A stretch of 64,000 bases of DNA from Prostheceraeus crozeri (Eukaryota; Platyhelminthes; Polycladida; Euryleptidae). The translations under genes were made by a program, and so were the position numbers. Positions 1 through 9,271 of this stretch are shown in pieces. The notes beneath the pieces were generated by a model, which had not been told where the DNA came from, searched no databases, and was given only the letters and a program-made list of their open reading frames with translations. The DNA lies in NCBI GenBank assembly GCA_907163375.1, contig CAJQUW010007880.1, forward strand, positions 434,001 through 498,000. The letters are read 5' to 3'. How positions within the stretch are numbered: the first letter of the stretch is position 1; the number at the start of each line of letters is the position of its first letter.

Positions 1-585
1 ACCTCTAGCAAATTCATCATAGATCAAACCATTGGTGTCATCAGTATTCCAGTATTTATATGTCTCCATGGTATTTTGATATGAGCGAGAATAATGTCCA
101 TTAGCGAAGTCTGGGCAAAAAGGAGTACCAGGAATGCAATCAGTATCGCGATACAATCCGATTTGATTTAAACCAAAGTGTTCAAAGTTTAGAGGATTCT
201 TTGATATATTACCATTGTATGCATCATTTGCAATCAATCCCACAAGGATCATTTTTGGTGATTGTATAGGAAACAAACTATCTTTAACAAAGCTCTTTTG
301 CGCACGAGGAATGGTGAAACTATGGATCTCAGTATGATTTACATCATAAAGAGCATCATACTTCTTCAAACCCATCTCGTGACCATTAATCACCGAAGGA
401 TTCACTGTCATTCGTCGCACATAAAGTCTAACACTTTCAAACACAATCTTAAATTCAGTCTTTGCTCCATAAGAATTCAATACAAATTTAGGATCGTTTG
501 GCAAGAGATGAACTCGCATGTCTACTTTTGACATTAAGAAACGTGATTGACGGAAAAAGTCCAAGTATAGGGGACCATATAATTC
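1..585 (-). pseudogene. Polinton major capsid protein, remnant
   Basis: The minus strand encodes a stretch with clear similarity to the middle of the major capsid protein at 60172-61455. Shared landmarks are a Y-x-D-F-x-R-Q-S-R run, VRRMTVNPSVING (right copy VRRVTMNPSVINE), KNPLNFEHF (right copy KNPFNFQHF) and NTDDTNG. This family (double jelly-roll hexon type, often annotated F54H12.2-like in invertebrates) builds the icosahedral shell in Polintons. The remnant continues past the window edge. It sits next to the integrase remnant, while in the right copy the minor capsid and core-type genes lie between them. Fossil; family assignment is firm, coding capacity is not. Confidence 0.85.
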
Positions 586-599
586 ACACACCCTACTTC

Positions 600-929
600 A
601 CCACGCTTTGTCTTGAGTGGTTGAACCCAAGCATAACGGGAAAATAAGTCAATGACAGTTAGGAGAAAGCGATAGCCTTTATTCTTTTTAGCTAATAAAG
701 AAACATCAGCCAAATCTGCTTGCCATTGTTCATCAATATCATGAACGATATAAGAACGGGTAGGATAACGTTTTCGAGCTTGTGTGTGCAATGTATATGC
801 AGGTTGAGCTTTTAACCATCTCTTTACTTGTTTCTGTGAATAACCACTTGCTTGTGACAACTTTTTCACTGAAGCATAACCTGCATAATGCCTTGGGTCA
901 TAGTAAATTGATTTCAGATGTTCATCCAT
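600..929 (-). pseudogene. Polinton integrase (rve), remnant
   Basis: The product starts MDEHLKSIYY and has a helix-turn-helix-like segment (SYSQKQVKRWL-type), then YTLHTQARKRYPTR, then the opening of the retroviral-type integrase core (DLADVSLL, YRFLLTVIDLFSRYAW). The first core aspartate region is visible; the rest of the catalytic core is not. It aligns with the right-hand integrase at 56908-58017 over this stretch (YTLHKNARKRFPTR and ILTVIDILSRYAWA there). Polinton integrases insert the element with short target duplications. Partial fossil copy, placed downstream of the Cys-rich gene exactly as in the right element. Confidence 0.85.
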
Positions 930-935
930 CGTCTT

Positions 936-1130
936 TTAAGAGGGATCGTTTATTTGCCTCAAAGTATCAGTCTTTTTCTCCGCTAGGGTTTGCGTTTGTG
1001 TTTGAGACCTGCTTTTGCTACTTTTTTGAGCCGTCTTGTAAGAATCACTTTTACAACATGTACTTAAGCAGTTCAATGACACATGAATGTTTGGCAACTC
1101 TGAACATGGGATACAGCATAGCTTCCTCAT
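936..1130 (-). CDS. Small Cys-rich Polinton protein, unknown function
   Basis: About 64 residues starting MRKLCCIPC. It has two cysteine clusters, LCCIPC near the start and NCLSTCC about 20 residues on, followed by a Ser/Gln/Lys-rich tail. The right copy has an equivalent small protein at 56796 with FCCCLK and NCVSSCC at the same spacing and position, just before the integrase. I chose the internal ATG because it sits one base past the end of the preceding gene and matches the right copy's start. The clusters could bind metal or be acylated; no known domain is recognised. Conservation of cysteines in two diverged elements argues that it was a real gene. Confidence 0.6.
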   Translation of the reverse strand: MRKLCCIPCSELPNIHVSLNCLSTCCKSDSYKTAQKSSKSRSQTQTQTLAEKKTDTLRQINDPS

Positions 1131-1131
1131 A

Positions 1132-1758
1132 TTAGAAGTCTGTGATAAAATCAAATGATGGATAACGTGCTGAAGGTTTTGGTATACGCTTCGGCAACTT
1201 CTCGGGTGTTTTCAGAGTTTGCTTGATTCTCTTTTTAGGTCTCTCTACACTTTGCAACTTTCTCTTCCTAGGTGTAGAATCATTTTCCATTTCCTGTAAG
1301 GTATCACGTCCAAGAATTGCCTTTGGAACATTGAATTTCTTCATACTTTTTAGAAAGAACTCCCATCCTGTAGGTGTAAAGTGACGACGACGATCACGAA
1401 CAGCATGATTAATTAAATCTTCCACTCTTGAGTCCCTAATGACTGCACCATCATCACCTACCACTTCACCTCGTTGAGTGATTTTCAAGTTGGGTTCGAG
1501 ACTTCGATATAAGCTCAGTGCGCGATTGCGATAGGGTTTGGGTGAATCAAGCAAAAGATCATTGCGACTTTTTTCTTTCAATTGTTTCATTTCTTCTAAA
1601 GTAGAACTCTGCTTTATCAAACGATCATATGGATTTTTACTTTGTACAGCTTCTTGTTCATATTGCTGATTAAGTTGTGACATTTGATTTGCCCAAGGTT
1701 GATGAACACTCTGCATTGTAGTCAGATGTATATATCTTTCTTGTGGAATAGCAATCAT
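1132..1758 (-). CDS. Conserved Polinton protein, unknown function
   Basis: A 208-residue frame starting MIAIPQERYIHLTTMQS, matching MVVIPQEEYVQLTTLQS in the right copy (56126-56761). Other shared points are the central RPYR/KPYR-x-RA-x-x-L motif, KITQRGEVV (right FNERGEII), VIRDSRVEDLINHAVRD (right VIRNSHIDDLLQYAVRD), GWEFF/GWSYF and a Lys/Arg-rich C-terminal tail. The N-terminal half looks helical and charged. It follows the ATPase and precedes the Cys-rich gene in both elements. I do not recognise a fold. Its position between packaging ATPase and integrase suggests a virion or packaging accessory, which is inference only. Confidence 0.65.
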   Translation of the reverse strand: MIAIPQERYIHLTTMQSVHQPWANQMSQLNQQYEQEAVQSKNPYDRLIKQSSTLEEMKQLKEKSRNDLLLDSPKPYRNRALSLYRSLEPNLKITQRGEVVGDDGAVIRDSRVEDLINHAVRDRRRHFTPTGWEFFLKSMKKFNVPKAILGRDTLQEMENDSTPRKRKLQSVERPKKRIKQTLKTPEKLPKRIPKPSARYPSFDFITDF

Positions 1759-1779
1759 GCGTTGAAACCACTCATAACA

Positions 1780-2393
1780 ATTTATATATGATCATGGGTT
1801 TCTCAAAGAGATGACTGCGTAAGCGATAATCCTCAGGACACTCCTGGGTAAAGTCCAAAAATAAATAATTATAGGGTTTTTCCGTAGCAGCCTCAAAATA
1901 CTTCAATTAATGCTTTTGACTTGCGAGGAAGAACTTGACGAGATGGGAATTCAACTTGACTTTTATCGCGAGGATTTTTAAAGATGATGTAGTTATGCGT
2001 GTTTAGACTTCGAGTCCGTGCTTCCTTTCCACTTGGAAAAAGATTTTGCATAATAAAAATGATAAAGCATGGTTTGTGATGAGCAGCCTTGGTAAACATA
2101 TCAGTTACTTCTTGTGAGTTCTTACTCTCATTAAGTAAATCATCAAGAATGATAATATTATAGAGTTGAATATCAGCAGTGCTGATAATCCCCGGTTGAA
2201 CCAAGTAACCCTTGCCAACCAATTCACGATGTAAGTTATGTTGATAAATTCCATAGCACCAAACAACGCGATCAGGTATGCAGTCAAAAATCTCATTACG
2301 ACGCTCCAACAATTGCAGTGTTAAATGTGTCTTCCCACTATGAGAGGGTCTTACGATACACATAGTGCGATTACAGCGTAAACGGAAATTCAT
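1780..2393 (-). pseudogene. Polinton A32/FtsK-type packaging ATPase, remnant
   Basis: The product opens MNFRLRCNRTMCIV, followed by a P-loop-like segment (PSHSGKTHLTLQLL). The Walker B-like run NIIILDDLLNESK follows about 70 residues later, then the QNLFPSGKEARTRSLNTH motif with its Asn/Arg-rich sensor-like region and FKNPRDKSQ. All have counterparts in the right copy at 55436-56071, with similarity by eye near 50 percent. Similarity continues to about 1780, where NYLFLDFTQECPE matches GYLFIDLTQECPE. In this family the ATPase pumps element DNA into the capsid. Broken fossil; the family call is secure. Confidence 0.85.
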
Positions 2394-2432
2394 GTTGATT
2401 TTGATGAAAAGTCATACCATTTAACGTAGTAT

Positions 2433-2833
2433 CTATCCATTAATGGCTTTATTCCCGAGAGCACCAGCTAATCCTCCCAAAGCAGGACCGGCAGCTGCCA
2501 TGATGATAGGCGCTAAAAGTGGTAAGAAGCCACCGGGTTGTGATAATAGTTTGCGCTTTGTAGGAATTGATGTTTTTGGATTGCTCAAGGTGCGAAAAAC
2601 TTTACCATGCCTGGCAATTGCATTGGCCTGTTTGCTATTTAATGTCATATAACGCACTTTTCGTATTTCCGCGCACATTTTACGAATGAAGGCATTGTTT
2701 GCCAGCTTCATTGCCTCACATCGATGAGATGGTTTTACTTTTAATAAGCGACGAAGAGTGAGACAGAATTTTTGTTTGCATTTGATTGACACTTTTGTCT
2801 GCGCGAACGGTGAGATGAACGACGTCTAGCCAT
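2433..2833 (-). pseudogene. Small basic/hydrophobic Polinton protein (membrane-active type)
   Basis: A short, strongly basic N-terminal part, then KRKLLSQPGGFLPLLAPIIM and a hydrophobic Ala/Gly-rich end (AAAGPALGGLAGALG). The right copy at 54016-54408 has the same plan with RRNLIQRGGGGFLSML. This plan of basic N-terminus, a Gly-Gly motif and an amphipathic tail is seen in adintovirus and Polinton proteins that have been compared with melittin or with adenovirus membrane-lytic proteins. QPGG fits the adenain-type cleavage pattern, so the hydrophobic tail might be released by the element's protease. Function is inferred from layout only; fossil copy. Confidence 0.6.
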
Positions 2834-2862
2834 TTTTACAGGTGGATGTTAGTGTTCTTTGC

Positions 2863-3225
2863 TTAAACACGACAGCAGCGTCGAAACATCACCGCCGTAA
2901 ACGCAGTCAAATAGAGGAAGACATTGAGTACAGCACTATTTAGAAGCAATACACTGAGAACAGCCACAGTACCAGTAGGAGAGTCAGAAGCAGATACATG
3001 TGTGGATAGCTGTAATGTATCATTCAGTGCGGTACTATAGTTCAATGGAAACAGTTCAGCTGTGTCGTTTGCTGATATGTTATGAGCCAGACATGAACAA
3101 TCTGTTTGTACGACGATGCTTGCAAAGTTTAATGCCTTTGCATCAATTGTGCTTAAGTGGAAAAGGCTTCCCATAAGCAGCGTGTAGAATACATAACTCC
3201 AAGCAATGTAATGAAAGAAGACCAT
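2863..3225 (-). CDS. Putative small type I membrane glycoprotein in the Polinton
   Basis: A 120-residue frame starting MVFFHYIAWSYVFYTLLM, which reads as a signal peptide likely ending near TIDA-KA. The middle is hydrophilic with four N-glycosylation sequons (NIS, NDT, NYS, NDT) and two cysteines. A strong transmembrane segment follows (AVLSVLLLNSAVLNVFLYLT) with a short RRCCRV tail. I used the internal Met because upstream residues in this frame overlap another frame. It lies between the RING gene and the basic/hydrophobic gene. The protein in the same slot of the right element (53303-53887) shows no visible similarity. No family recognised; it may be a captured host gene or an unrelated accessory. 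Confidence 0.45.
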   Translation of the reverse strand: MVFFHYIAWSYVFYTLLMGSLFHLSTIDAKALNFASIVVQTDCSCLAHNISANDTAELFPLNYSTALNDTLQLSTHVSASDSPTGTVAVLSVLLLNSAVLNVFLYLTAFTAVMFRRCCRV

Positions 3226-3490
3226 GACGTAACAGTGATGAAAGTGTATTCGTAAACTGCTTTGGTTTATAATAATAAGATAGCATATAGTCAACATCTT
3301 CACAGTTTGCATGAATGATGATAGCATTACTCAAACGATGTATCATCTCTCTACAATCACTGGATGATAATAGTTTTTCCAACACAAGAATCCACTGCCT
3401 TGTATAATAATGCTTTCTCTTTTCAATGAGACGGTGATACAGTGGTGTCATGGTCATAGATGACTGTTCTAAAGTCGACAAGGTTTGCAT
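3143..3490 (-). CDS. Hypothetical protein frame in Polinton accessory slot
   Basis: A 115-residue open frame starting MQTLSTLEQSSM, with mixed hydrophobic and Cys/His-containing C-terminal part (LHCLELCILHAAYG). It overlaps the start of the neighbouring membrane-protein frame and the end of the RING frame by about 20 bases. No recognised domain and no visible match in the right element. It may be a genuine accessory gene or chance coding in a compact region. It occupies the same position as the unknown 194-residue protein at 53303-53887 in the other copy. Confidence 0.3.
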   Translation of the reverse strand: MQTLSTLEQSSMTMTPLYHRLIEKRKHYYTRQWILVLEKLLSSSDCREMIHRLSNAIIIHANCEDVDYMLSYYYKPKQFTNTLSSLLRHGLLSLHCLELCILHAAYGKPFPLKHN

Positions 3491-4005
3491 GAAAATAATT
3501 TATATACATTGACTGTTGAAACTATTTCTTGATCACAGATGGGGCACAACATAGTTTCCAAAGGTACATAGCACGTAGAGCACATAACAGAATGACAACA
3601 TGGTAAAAAATGAAAGGACCGTGCCCTTTTAAAACACTCAACGCAGTTCCGTTCACATAATACTTTAAACGTATTTTCTTCCAATTTCTTTCTGAAGTCA
3701 CTTTTATTGGTAGAGCTACTTGACAAATCAGTTGCAAATGTCACTTTTTTCTTTTTCACTCCAGATCGCACCAAGTTCATCCTCCTATTTTTACTATCAT
3801 TACATTGCAGCATGGAAAAATCCTCTACCCATCTTCGATCAAAATGATGATTCATAGCATGCTCATCTAGATCCATTAGTCTTTCAACTAAAGCGTCAGC
3901 TTTAATATTTTCATTTACATTTGTAACATTTTCTATAGCCTTCAACGAATAACCAAGCTCTCTTGCTACAGACCATGAAGTTGGGAAACGAATGCAACTT
4001 TTCAT
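3469..4005 (-). CDS. UBA-RING protein, IAP-like, Polinton-borne
   Basis: About 178 residues from MKSCIRFPTSW. Residues roughly 12-50 (ARELGYSLKAIENV then LVERLMDLDEHAMNH) read like a ubiquitin-associated helix bundle as in IAP proteins. The C-terminal third is a type-III RING-HC finger: C-x2-C in CVECF, FLPCCHSVMCSTC, then CPICDQEI, the layout of BIRC/IAP and MEX3 RINGs. No BIR domain is present. Such RINGs are E3 ubiquitin ligases; in baculoviruses IAP RING proteins counter apoptosis. The right element carries a close relative at 52698-53192, about 74 percent identical over the two domains by hand count. The start used is the first true ATG. Confidence 0.75.
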   Translation of the reverse strand: MKSCIRFPTSWSVARELGYSLKAIENVTNVNENIKADALVERLMDLDEHAMNHHFDRRWVEDFSMLQCNDSKNRRMNLVRSGVKKKKVTFATDLSSSSTNKSDFRKKLEENTFKVLCERNCVECFKRARSFHFLPCCHSVMCSTCYVPLETMLCPICDQEIVSTVNVYKLFSCKPCRL

Positions 4006-4129
4006 CTTCAAATAATTTCAAATGATGATGAGTGTCAGGAATGGACACTCGGTTGAATATGCTTGATATGACTTGTACACCTTTGACAGTATTGATGACT
4101 CAGTGTAATCTAATACTTTACTTTCACAA

Positions 4130-4600
4130 ACGTGTGTTGTGGTAAAAACTATTTGACTACACCAACGCTTACATTTATGACATTTGTGTTTCATAAAACG
4201 TCATGATCAATCTTTCTAACTATACATCAACCTGTGTTGCAGTAAAACTTTTGTACAACATGATACACTTTCTGACGACACTCACGAATAAAACTTCAAT
4301 GATCAAACTTTACTTTCTCAAACATGTGTAACGGTAAAAACTATTTGACTACACTAAACGTTGCTTTTGCAAACTATGATACACTTTCTGACGACACTCA
4401 CGAATAGAACTTCGATGATAAAACTTTACTTTCACAAACGTGCGTCACGGTAAAACTATTTGACTACACTAAACTTTGCTTTTATGACATTTGTGTTTCA
4501 TAAAACGCCATGATCAAACTTTCTAACTATACGTACATCAACCTGTGTTGCAGTAAAACTTTTGTACAACATGATGCACTTTCTGACGACACTCACAAGA
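4130..4600. repeat. Diverged direct repeats, possible Polinton terminal region
   Basis: The phrase GTAAAA(A)CTATTTGACTACAC occurs three times (near 4140, 4335 and 4450). ACATTTGTGTTTCATAAAACG occurs twice (near 4179 and 4489), and CACTTTCTGACGACACTCAC three times (near 4267, 4386 and 4573). These form an imperfect, partly tandem array just outside the RING gene. Polintons carry terminal inverted repeats of hundreds of bases, often with internal repeats. No matching inverted copy is visible because the other end lies outside the window, so the assignment is inference. Confidence 0.55.
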
Positions 4601-6579
4601 GCTTGTTCACTAGCGAAGAGAGAAATGAGCTTGTGGTTGCGTGTGGCGCAAGGGTGGCCTCCCGTTTCATCCCTTCATCATTTAGCCTCGGTGATAGAGA
4701 CAAGCAGAACTCATGGTTCATTCTCGCATGTAAGGCCAACTACCGGGAGACGAGTGCAATGGAGATTTTATGAAGTAACCTGTGGCAGATAGCTAAATGT
4801 CGCCCTGGCGGTCAGAGTACAACGTTGAGACGAAAGGCAACCACTTGGAAACATGACGCAGAGAGGTCTCACAAGGATTACCATTGCCAACGTCCCGTGC
4901 AGTACTCATCGCTACGGACTTCACCGCTGTCTCGAAAGAACGCCCACCAACAGGAAGTATGACACCGAAAATCTCCTCTGACTTGCACCGTCAATGACTT
5001 GATAGCCAGACATGAAAACCGGTGGAGTTATTTACAAGAGGTTGGCAGACTTTGATCAGCTTGATAGCAAGCCGTGATTCACAAGCGTTTTGCAATGGAG
5101 ATGTTTAGATGCCACCCATGACAAGATTGCTAAGACTCAACCGATTGGCGTTCAAAGTGCTACGTTGAGAACTGTGTCAAATGCCCAACATGAGTTGCCC
5201 CAGCGGTTTCGGTCTAAAATATGACACACTCCCTTGCCACACTTATCACTACGGCATCATCCGCCATCCCGACGGAACACCCTGTCAGTGGAATATTACA
5301 GCACAACTCTCCGTGTCATGCTCGCTTTCAGTGAAAAGCCGCTTGTATCATGTAAAGACTGGCTCAGACATCATTACAAATCCTCTAGTTGACTTCAACA
5401 GGGTCGAAAACCCCAGAAACCTCCCAAAAATAATTTAAATTTTCAACTTTTTACCACTACTTATGAAATTTTATAAGTAGTCTGTCACTATAGGTCTGAT
5501 CAATGGCGATCGACCTTTTTTGAATCAAGTCAAAAGGACTTGTAGAAGCAAAGTTACAAGCCTTTAAAGTTTTGGAGTCTTTTATGGCCTGGAGACGAAG
5601 GCCATCTCCTTGTGTTCTTGGAAACGAAACCTTCCACAGATCTGAAAAGATAGAATCCTAGAGAACAAAGTGCGGTCTTGCCCCTAAAAGAAACCCGAGC
5701 TTTTCATTCACTTCCAATCGTTCGCTATTCATCGCCAAAGGTGGCTACAATTTAACATTTTCTCGAAAAAATCCCGTGTGGAGGCTCAGTGTGAAGAAAA
5801 TTTTCAACTTTTTCTATCCGATTCACTTGATACTCACCCTCTAGATGCAGAATGACACGCAGATTCCAAATCTGGTCTCTGTTTTCCCGTCCGAGGCGTC
5901 GTTCACCCGCTAGAGCCATTTTCGTAAAAATTCTAACTCTGTCGTTTTTTCACCAATGTCCAAAATTTTCAATGGCGTCTCACATCTGAACGAAGGCAGA
6001 TATGAACAAGCCGTTTCTTCCACTGAATTTTTCTCACTCTTAGCTTTCAAATGAGCTATCACACGACTTTCTACGATCTCTAGAACCAAAGTTGGAAGTC
6101 TCGTTCCAGAGGGGGGGCCGATTTTTCACCGAAACTTCACCGACCCAACTTTTGACGACAAACACGATGGGATGGGTCTCGGAGCTCAATTCTAACAGTT
6201 TGAAATTTTTTTTCACGAAAAAATCCTAAGTGTCGAGGCCCAAGGTGACGAAAATTTTCGAAAAAATTTTTTGTGAGCATTTCAACCTGAAACCTTGATA
6301 GAAGTTTGTTTCACATGATTCTGAACAACTTTGGTCTTTTCAACTAACTTGGTCGGTTGAGTCGTTGTCGTCGGGGGGGGGGGATTTTTCATGAAAATGT
6401 CAAACACTCCATTTTCGATGAGGAACACGATGGGATGACCAACTTGGTCGGTTGAGTCGTCGGGGGGGGGGGAACAGTTTCTTCCTCTCGGACCCATCCT
6501 TCCATCACATCCTTGGCGCTCTCCCTCACCTTCCTTCCATAGGGGGGGCTGAGTCAGCATGATGACTCATCGTTGCTCA
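4601..6579. other. No recognised gene; degenerate repeats and G-runs
   Basis: No convincing coding frame. A weak duplication about 340 bases apart is suggested by ACAACGTTGAGA near 4820 and CTACGTTGAGA near 5160. From 6.1 to 6.5 kb AACACGATGGGATG recurs. AACTTGGTCGGTTGAGTCGT recurs at about 6350 and 6440, each followed within a few bases by a run of about eleven G. Nothing else recognised. Confidence 0.4.
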
Positions 6580-6693
6580 CACGCGAGGTCATCACCTAAG
6601 GTCACGCGAGGTCATCACCTATGGTCACGTGAGATGATCCCCTAAGGTCACGCGAGGTTACGGGGCTGAGTCAGCATGATGACTCATCGTTGC
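6545..6693. repeat. 23-bp minisatellite framed by 32-bp direct repeats with bZIP-type sites
   Basis: Three full and one partial copies of a 23-bp unit starting CACGCGAGGTCATCACC (6580-6602, 6603-6625, 6626-6648, 6649-6660). They are bracketed by two copies of a 32-bp word (6545-6576 and 6662-6693) that contains GCTGAGTCAGCA and TGACTCA, that is, a near-palindromic Maf/AP-1-type sequence. Confidence 0.8.
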
Positions 6694-6879
6694 ACATTTT
6701 GTGCTTCCTTTTGGGATGGGATTACTACTTCCGTCTTCAAACTGTTTATACAGTGGACTTTGCTTAATACGATATTGAATGAACCACTAAAAAATATCGT
6801 AATAAGCGATATATCGTATTAACCGATATTTGTTATAAGGAGCTGTTAACATAGTCTACGTACGTATGACATGTTAACT

Positions 6880-7000
6880 AGTATGTATTTGAGTTTAGAG
6901 AGTTGAAAAATATCTTCTAGAACACGGTAAGCATGTATTTGAGTTAGAGAGCTGAAAAAAACATCTCGTAGAACACGGTATGTATTTGAGTTGAAAAAAA
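6880..7000. repeat. Imperfect short tandem repeat inside the Tigger element
   Basis: ATGTATTTGAGTT recurs near 6881, 6931 and 6980, with AGAGAGYTGAAAAA and TAGAACACGGTA between, giving two to three diverged units of roughly 50-60 bp in the 3' untranslated part. Confidence 0.6.
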
Positions 7001-7045
7001 TTCCATAGGACATGTTCAGGATATATAGTGATTTCAAATTTAGTG

Positions 7046-8186
7046 TCAGAGAAAGTAGTCCGTGATGGGTTTTTGAACAGCAGGTACTCGTGCTTTGATA
7101 ATCATATCTTCAATTTCATACGTTGATTCCAGCGGCAAATTTTTCTTTTCCATGTACTTACGCACTTGACCGAGTGCCTTTAATGCATTCTTGGCGCTGA
7201 TTTCGACATCGTTCGCCACCAACGTCGGTGGTTCGTCCTCTACGTCAGATCCATCTTGGTGTTGATTACTGATACTTTCACATATTTCAATGTCTGTAAG
7301 TGTTGCTGAACATTGTTCATCACTATCACAAATACAGAATTCGTCGAATGTCGATCGGTCGATGATGTCACTCACCTCAATGGGTTCATCATCCTCGTCG
7401 TCAAATTCTGTATCGTCATGCTGACGTATAAAGCCACATTTTCTAAAAATATTAGAAATAGACTCCGGCTTAACTAAGAACCATGCGCGTTTTACGAGGT
7501 ATAGAGCCTGCAACACGTCGATTGTCTGTGCGAAGTCGTTGATACTTTTGTCAGGATTATCATCTATAAATGTCAGCATTCGGCGAAGGATGTTCTGTCT
7601 GTAGTATGACTTGAGTGTCTTAATTATACCTTGGTCGGCTGGTTGGATCAGTGACGTTGTATTTGGAGGTAAGTATTGAATGGAAACATTACGCAACTCT
7701 GGGCAACCGTAATGACAAGTAGCGTTGTCGACGAATAACAGCACTTTCCGATTTTCTTTGGCCATACGATCATCAAAATTCTTCACAATTTCGTGAAAGA
7801 TTCGTTGCGTCATCCAAGCCTTTGAATTGTGAAAATATGGCAATGGTGGAGACTTACGTTTGAAACATCGTGGATTTTTGAAGCGACCGTTGGTGAATAA
7901 GTTCTTATCCGAGCCGTCAGGGTTGGTGAGGACTAGCAATGCTATTCGCGCTTTCATTTCCTTAAAACCTTTTACTCTGTCAAGGCGTCGAACACAGTGT
8001 GCCAGAGGGTAAAGCCTTATAGAATAACGCTGTCTCATCGGCATTATAAACGTCTTTTGGGGAGAAACCATTAAGATTTCCCGGGAGCGTTGTTGCAATA
8101 TATTGTTCGGCAGCTGGAGAATCAGCGCTGGCCACCTCACCTGAGATCACTCTATGATGAATATTGTGCCGCTTACTCACTAACAT
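7046..8186 (-). pseudogene. Tigger/pogo DDE_1 transposase, N-truncated and frameshifted
   Basis: The DDE_1 core is recognisable. The first acidic site lies in VYNADETALFYKALP (frame 7980-8186); the second in VLLFVDNATCHYG, with YLPPNTTSLIQPADQGIIKTLK following it. The C-terminal acidic region and the terminal PITDYFL are typical of Tigger proteins. A frameshift near 8000 separates the first motif from the rest. The CENP-B-like helix-turn-helix N-terminus (about 200 residues in full-length relatives) is missing because only about 200 bases remain before the element end. Family members cut and paste at TA. This copy cannot make an active enzyme. Confidence 0.88.
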
Positions 8187-8409
8187 ATGTATCGTAATAT
8201 GCAGTGTAAATATAATGGAAAATTACCGGACGGGGATTTTTGTGATATCGCAATAAGCGATATATCGTAATAAGCGATATCGTATTAAGCGATGTTGAAG
8301 TAGTGTATTCTAATACGATTCAAAAAGGGACCGCGGAAAATTATTGTAATACGCGATTTATCGTATTAAGCGATATCGTATTAAACGAAGTCCACTGTAG
8401 ATGCCTGAC

Positions 8410-8962
8410 TCCTTTAGTATTCTGCTATCATGTGATGCCTGCTATCATGTGTGACAAATTCCTTTTCAAATTCTTTTGGAGCCAATACCTTCACATGCGT
8501 ACCGTCAACACAACCACTTACTCTTGGCAATCCTCTATCTTCAAACTACTGTTTTGCATCACGTTTCATTAGAAATTCGGAGGATACATACTGAGTGCTC
8601 AGTTCACAAATGGCATTCACTGTCTCTTCAAATATCCTTGATGCAGTACTCTTGTTCACACCAAAATGATCACCGACTACCTCTAAAAAACTTCCACTTG
8701 CCAAAACTCGTAATGTCAGGAGAATTCGGTTTTCTACAGATAAGGCGTGGTTGCGTTTTGTATGCATTTTCAAATGAGGAATCAGTTCACAAGTAAGTTT
8801 CTCCAAACTTCGGCGACCGAAGCGAAATCTCGCATGAAGTTCAGAGTCTGTGAAGTATTCATAGTTAGGCCGTTCTCGAAAGTTTCTAGACACACTCCCA
8901 GAAAGACGATGATCGAAGTGTTGAATGTTATGTAGAAGTTGTAGAAGCCGCAATTCGTCCAT
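8410..8962 (-). pseudogene. Harbinger transposase (HARBI1-like), truncated
   Basis: The N-terminal part is well preserved: NYEYFTDSELHARFRFGRRS, then a helix-turn-helix region VLASGSFLEVVGDHFGVNKS and TASRIFEETVNAIC, as in HARBI1-type nucleases. An in-frame stop follows RDAKQ. Beyond it, similarity continues with FEDRGLPRVSGCVDGTHVKV, which contains the first catalytic aspartate (GCVDGTH), and ends at about 8410. The second and third catalytic residues are absent. Partner of the Myb-like gene at 9272; in this superfamily both proteins are needed for transposition. Confidence 0.88.
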
Positions 8963-9271
8963 GTTGGAGCTACGAATTTCACTTTAGCGGACGCACTTTA
9001 ACAATACACTTCATCTTTGCATCAAGGTTAAAGCAATAGACCAATCGCCGCGTATACAAAGCTCTATTCATTGCAATTCTCTCATACTCAGTCCACAGCG
9101 GACTCCTTCACCTTCATCCAGCTGTCTCATTGTATTCTAATATCACGTGCGATCGAAGTTCCCATGCGTCACATAATTTTGAATAAAGTTACGCTGTCTA
9201 CCCAAATTGATTCATTGCCATCACTTACGTGTACGAGCTACGAGTGCACCTCTGCGACTACCATATTTGAC

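Larger units (their letters stand above)
1..4120 (-). mobile_element. Left Polinton (adintovirus-type) copy, partial, fossil
   Basis: Minus-strand gene series in the order UBA-RING, membrane protein, small basic/hydrophobic protein, packaging ATPase, conserved protein, Cys-rich protein, integrase, major capsid. The same order is seen on the plus strand in the element at 52.6-64 kb, which supports reading it as one element. It leaves the window at base 1, so DNA polymerase and protease are not visible. It is broken, with several interruptions, and its parts differ by eye at roughly half of residues from the right copy, so the two are different families rather than a recent pair. The outer (right-hand) limit is uncertain; repeats at 4.13-4.60 kb may be its terminal region. 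Confidence 0.85.
6751..8397 (-). mobile_element. pogo/Tigger-type DNA transposon, internally deleted
   Basis: Inverted ends CAGTGGACTTTGCTTAATAC at the left and the reverse complement of CAGTGGACTTCGTTTAATAC at the right, each flanked by TA (6749-6750 and 8398-8399), the target duplication of the Tc1/mariner/pogo superfamily. Both ends carry repeats of ATCGTATTAAGCGATAT-like words, plausible transposase-binding sites. The transposase inside lacks its N-terminal DNA-binding part, so the copy is not autonomous. A roughly 50-60-bp imperfect repeat (ATGTATTTGAGTT ... TAGAACACGGTA) sits between the stop codon and the left end. Confidence 0.9.

Noticed and set aside
4510-4792. Overlapping short plus-strand frames near the left Polinton edge
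   Set aside because: They run through the diverged direct repeats and have no recognisable motifs.
6280-6560. 92-residue minus-strand frame through the G-runs
   Set aside because: Pro/Thr-rich composition comes from G-runs and short repeats; no similarity or start support.
6751-8410. Tigger inserted into the Harbinger transposase
   Set aside because: DNA left of the Tigger element does not resume Harbinger coding sequence, so insertion into the gene is not shown; a deletion at the junction is equally possible.
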